A stretch of 64,000 nt of DNA from positions 53,859 through 117,858 of the forward strand of contig DAHWKJ010000074.1 in the NCBI GenBank assembly GCA_027343695.1. Reading direction: 5' to 3'. The DNA is from Sulfobacillus sp. (GTDB lineage: Bacteria; Bacillota; Sulfobacillia; Sulfobacillales; Sulfobacillaceae). The translations under genes and the position numbers were made by a program. The notes beneath the pieces were generated by a model, which worked only from the letters and a program-made list of their open reading frames with translations, was not told the origin of the DNA and searched no databases. This document shows positions 62,531 through 64,000 of the stretch, piece after piece (position 1 is the stretch's first letter; each line of letters begins with the position of its first letter).

Positions 62531-63312
62531 ATGTCAATTGTAGTACTCTGCCGTATAGATGAACAGACGACCCGCGTGCGCAGCATTGCCGCACGAGGAG
62601 AAGCTCATCATCTGACGTTGGCCACCGTCAGTCGTAAACTGCCGGCGTCGACCGCCCATGCCATCGAGAGGGGGGCTCTCGTGCCCGCGCCCCGAACCCT
62701 CGACCAATTAACGGCAGCCTTTCACTTGCCACCTGGATACTTCGACCGACTCAGCCTGGCCATCAACCAATTGTCTCATCAACAGAAAGCGCTGGTGGGT
62801 CGACTCTTGCATAGCGGGGTCACCCTGCCCGTTGAGATTCGTCAGATTTTGATGGCAGTGGCCCTTCAGCCGAACGTGGGCAGGGTCTCACAATCCATGG
62901 CCGCCTTGTTAATCGCACGTACCTGGCTCCAGGAAGGTGAGACGACCACGGCGATTGATCTCCTCCAACCGTTGTATGACCAAACTCGCACGATGCGAGG
63001 GAGTTTGCGGATCGATATCGTGAATAGTCTCGCCCGGGCCTACCTACTCCCCCATCAATCCCAACAGGCACTCCCCCCTTGCTGGAAGTAACGAGCAAGG
63101 GGATTCAAGAACGCGGGGGGGAGTCCGCGATGTACAATCTCGGATTGGCCTGGTGCACACTCGGGCCCTATGACGCGGCGTCGAGCCAGTGGCAACACAC
63201 CATCGACCAGGCGTCCACCCTTCACGCCACGCTCGAGGCGCTCCTCGAAGCGTTACATATGTCGCCAACCATCTTCACTCCCCCGCCACTGCGGCGTCCC
63301 CCGTCCCCCTGA
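62531..63312 (+). pseudogene. XRE-like regulator with TPR region, frameshifted
   Basis: Frame 1 (62531-63091) has a helix-turn-helix-like segment (L-T-L-A-T-V-S-R-K-L, A-I-E-R-G near residues 25-45) and then helical repeats. It stops after a run of six C at 63073-63078. A shifted frame from 63079 to 63312 continues with A-M-Y-N-L-G-L-A-W-C-T-L-G-P-Y-D-A-A, typical of a TPR helix pair. One extra C would join the two. The regulator is either broken, switchable at the C-run, or mis-sequenced. There is no good ribosome binding site. Confidence 0.5.
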
Positions 63313-63555
63313 CCCCGTCCCAAACTCTCTTTTTGCCACATTTTAGATGGGGAAAGGGGGATAACGGATGATTGCCGGTTGCCTTTCGTCCCTTCAGACG
63401 GTGCCAACGCTCTAGTCCGATGCACGGCCCGAAGGGGCCGTAGCCTTGTCGAGACTGACCGCTTCCGGACCTGTTTCATGCTTGTGTCGTCGTCTGGAAA
63501 AATCTACAGAAATCCTGTACCGACTCTGTGATACCGGCAACGCGGAGGTGTAGAG

Positions 63556-63853
63556 CTATGATAGAGCACCTCGCGTGGGTGCCATGGCACGTAGTCCGAC
63601 GCCCGCCGCCATCGCCCAGAGGACGAGACTCCCGAGAAGAATCGGCTGGGCCGACACGTGTCGGACCAGCATGGACGCTAAGAAGCTACCGCCCATGCCC
63701 AATCCATTAGCCAAGGATGCGCGCACGCCGAGTGCCCGCCCCACTTGAGTCGGATGGGCTTGCTGCTGAAAGGTGGTTTGCGCCGTAATCACCGCAACCT
63801 GGGTTCCCATCCCGACAAAAAATGTGAGCACGAGCACCAGCCACCCCTGCGGG
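63556..63853 (-). pseudogene. MFS transporter, C-terminal fragment
   Basis: The minus strand from about 63853 encodes I-P-Q-G-W-L-V-L-V-L-T-F-F-V-G-M-G-T-Q and then V-G-R-A-L-G-V-R-A-S-L-A-N, followed by two more hydrophobic segments and a stop at 63556. This is the last third of an MFS protein (about four segments). Upstream of the fragment the DNA reads as transposase on the other strand, so the gene was probably cut by an insertion or deletion. Confidence 0.6.
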
Positions 63854-64000
63854 ATGGCCGATGATAGCTTAGGTCGCGCCTTGGATAAACTGAGCCGGGC
63901 GGATCCCGCCAAAGTCTTTAGCACCCTGGCGGCCAACGCATACCTGCGTGAGGGGATTACGTTAACCAGTGGCCATTTTGACACCACGTCGCGGAGCCTC
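63854..64000 (+). mobile_element. IS1634-type transposase, partial (cut by window edge)
   Basis: The plus strand encodes A-D-D-S-L-G-R-A-L-D-K-L-S-R-A-D-P-A-K, then H-F-D-T-T-S. The D-D-x-L-G-R-A-L-D and H-x-D-T-T-S motifs are typical of the early part of IS1634/IS4-type transposases, where D-T-T carries the first catalytic Asp. The first 60-80 residues expected before this are missing, replaced by the MFS fragment, so this copy seems truncated at its 5' end. The remainder lies beyond the window. Confidence 0.6.

Noticed and set aside
62182..62586. A 134-codon minus-strand frame upstream of the truncated nucleotidyltransferase
   Set aside because: Its sequence is low in protein character, lacks an RBS and overlaps the real frame out of phase.
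1..64000. CRISPR arrays, rRNA genes, prophage or conjugation modules
   Set aside because: No regularly spaced direct repeats, rRNA-like segments, integrase, capsid or transfer genes were seen anywhere in the window.

Overview
The window looks like chromosomal DNA of a spore-forming, acidophilic, sulfur- and metal-associated Firmicute, most like Sulfobacillus. This is an inference from gene content and was not checked against a database. The support is a complete gerA-type spore-germination operon, an acpS-nnrED-alr-endoAI/endoA cluster, a T-box leader, a haem/sulfocyanin blue-copper lipoprotein, a CtaG oxidase assembly factor, and many GTG and TTG starts behind strong GGAGG ribosome binding sites. 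No rRNA, tRNA, CRISPR array or complete insertion sequence was recognised.

Layout. 1-3.4 kb: the end of an enoyl-CoA hydratase gene, three tandem short-chain dehydrogenases (one of 2,4-dienoyl-CoA reductase type, one of FabL type, one ordinary) and a LysR regulator: an acyl-CoA cluster. 3.5-12.7 kb: methyltransferases, a family 4 uracil-DNA glycosylase, a peroxide-stress operon (rubrerythrin, HdrD-like Fe-S protein, DUF3501) behind a PerR-like box, and several orphans. 13-19 kb: asparaginase and a glutamine amidotransferase, then methyltransferase-acpS-nnrED-alr-antitoxin-toxin. 19.8-25.7 kb: cytochrome c/sulfocyanin fusion, a two-repeat membrane protein, hutI-ftcD and a molybdoenzyme. 25.8-31.3 kb: serine-type T-box, aminotransferase and serA, DNA repair, DUF763. 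31.7-35.7 kb: an old yellow enzyme, then an ArsR-rhodanese / metallo-beta-lactamase / MFS operon. 36-49.5 kb: sugar kinase, leuCD, gerA operon, DMT exporter, 2-oxoglutarate dehydrogenase E1-E2, and a NiCoT/UreH-like transporter. 49.7-58.7 kb: an ArfA-like ribosome rescue gene, a D-amino-acid enzyme pair, a diguanylate cyclase, a His-tailed protein, ctaG, and a second copy of the two-repeat membrane protein. 58.9-64 kb: a decayed region with fragments of three transposase families, a truncated nucleotidyltransferase, a frameshifted regulator and a broken MFS gene.

Two signals stand out. First, the metallo-beta-lactamase gene at 34293-35021 has two in-frame TGA codons. Both fall where I recall homologues having Cys, and each is followed at the right distance by a small hairpin with a G at the start of its loop, as in bacterial SECIS elements. 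It is a candidate double selenoprotein in a persulfide-handling operon. Second, a short gene at about 50.08 kb carries the KKGKG-x-Y motif of ArfA-type rescue factors and has a near-perfect intrinsic terminator inside its reading frame. Its mRNA should therefore lack a stop codon, which is the known self-regulating design of arfA and brfA.

The energy-metabolism genes (sulfocyanin fusion, ctaG, paired membrane proteins, His-rich protein) suggest two loci serving a copper-dependent terminal oxidase chain. Starts given below were moved to the best-supported codon where the longest open frame began upstream of the ribosome binding site.
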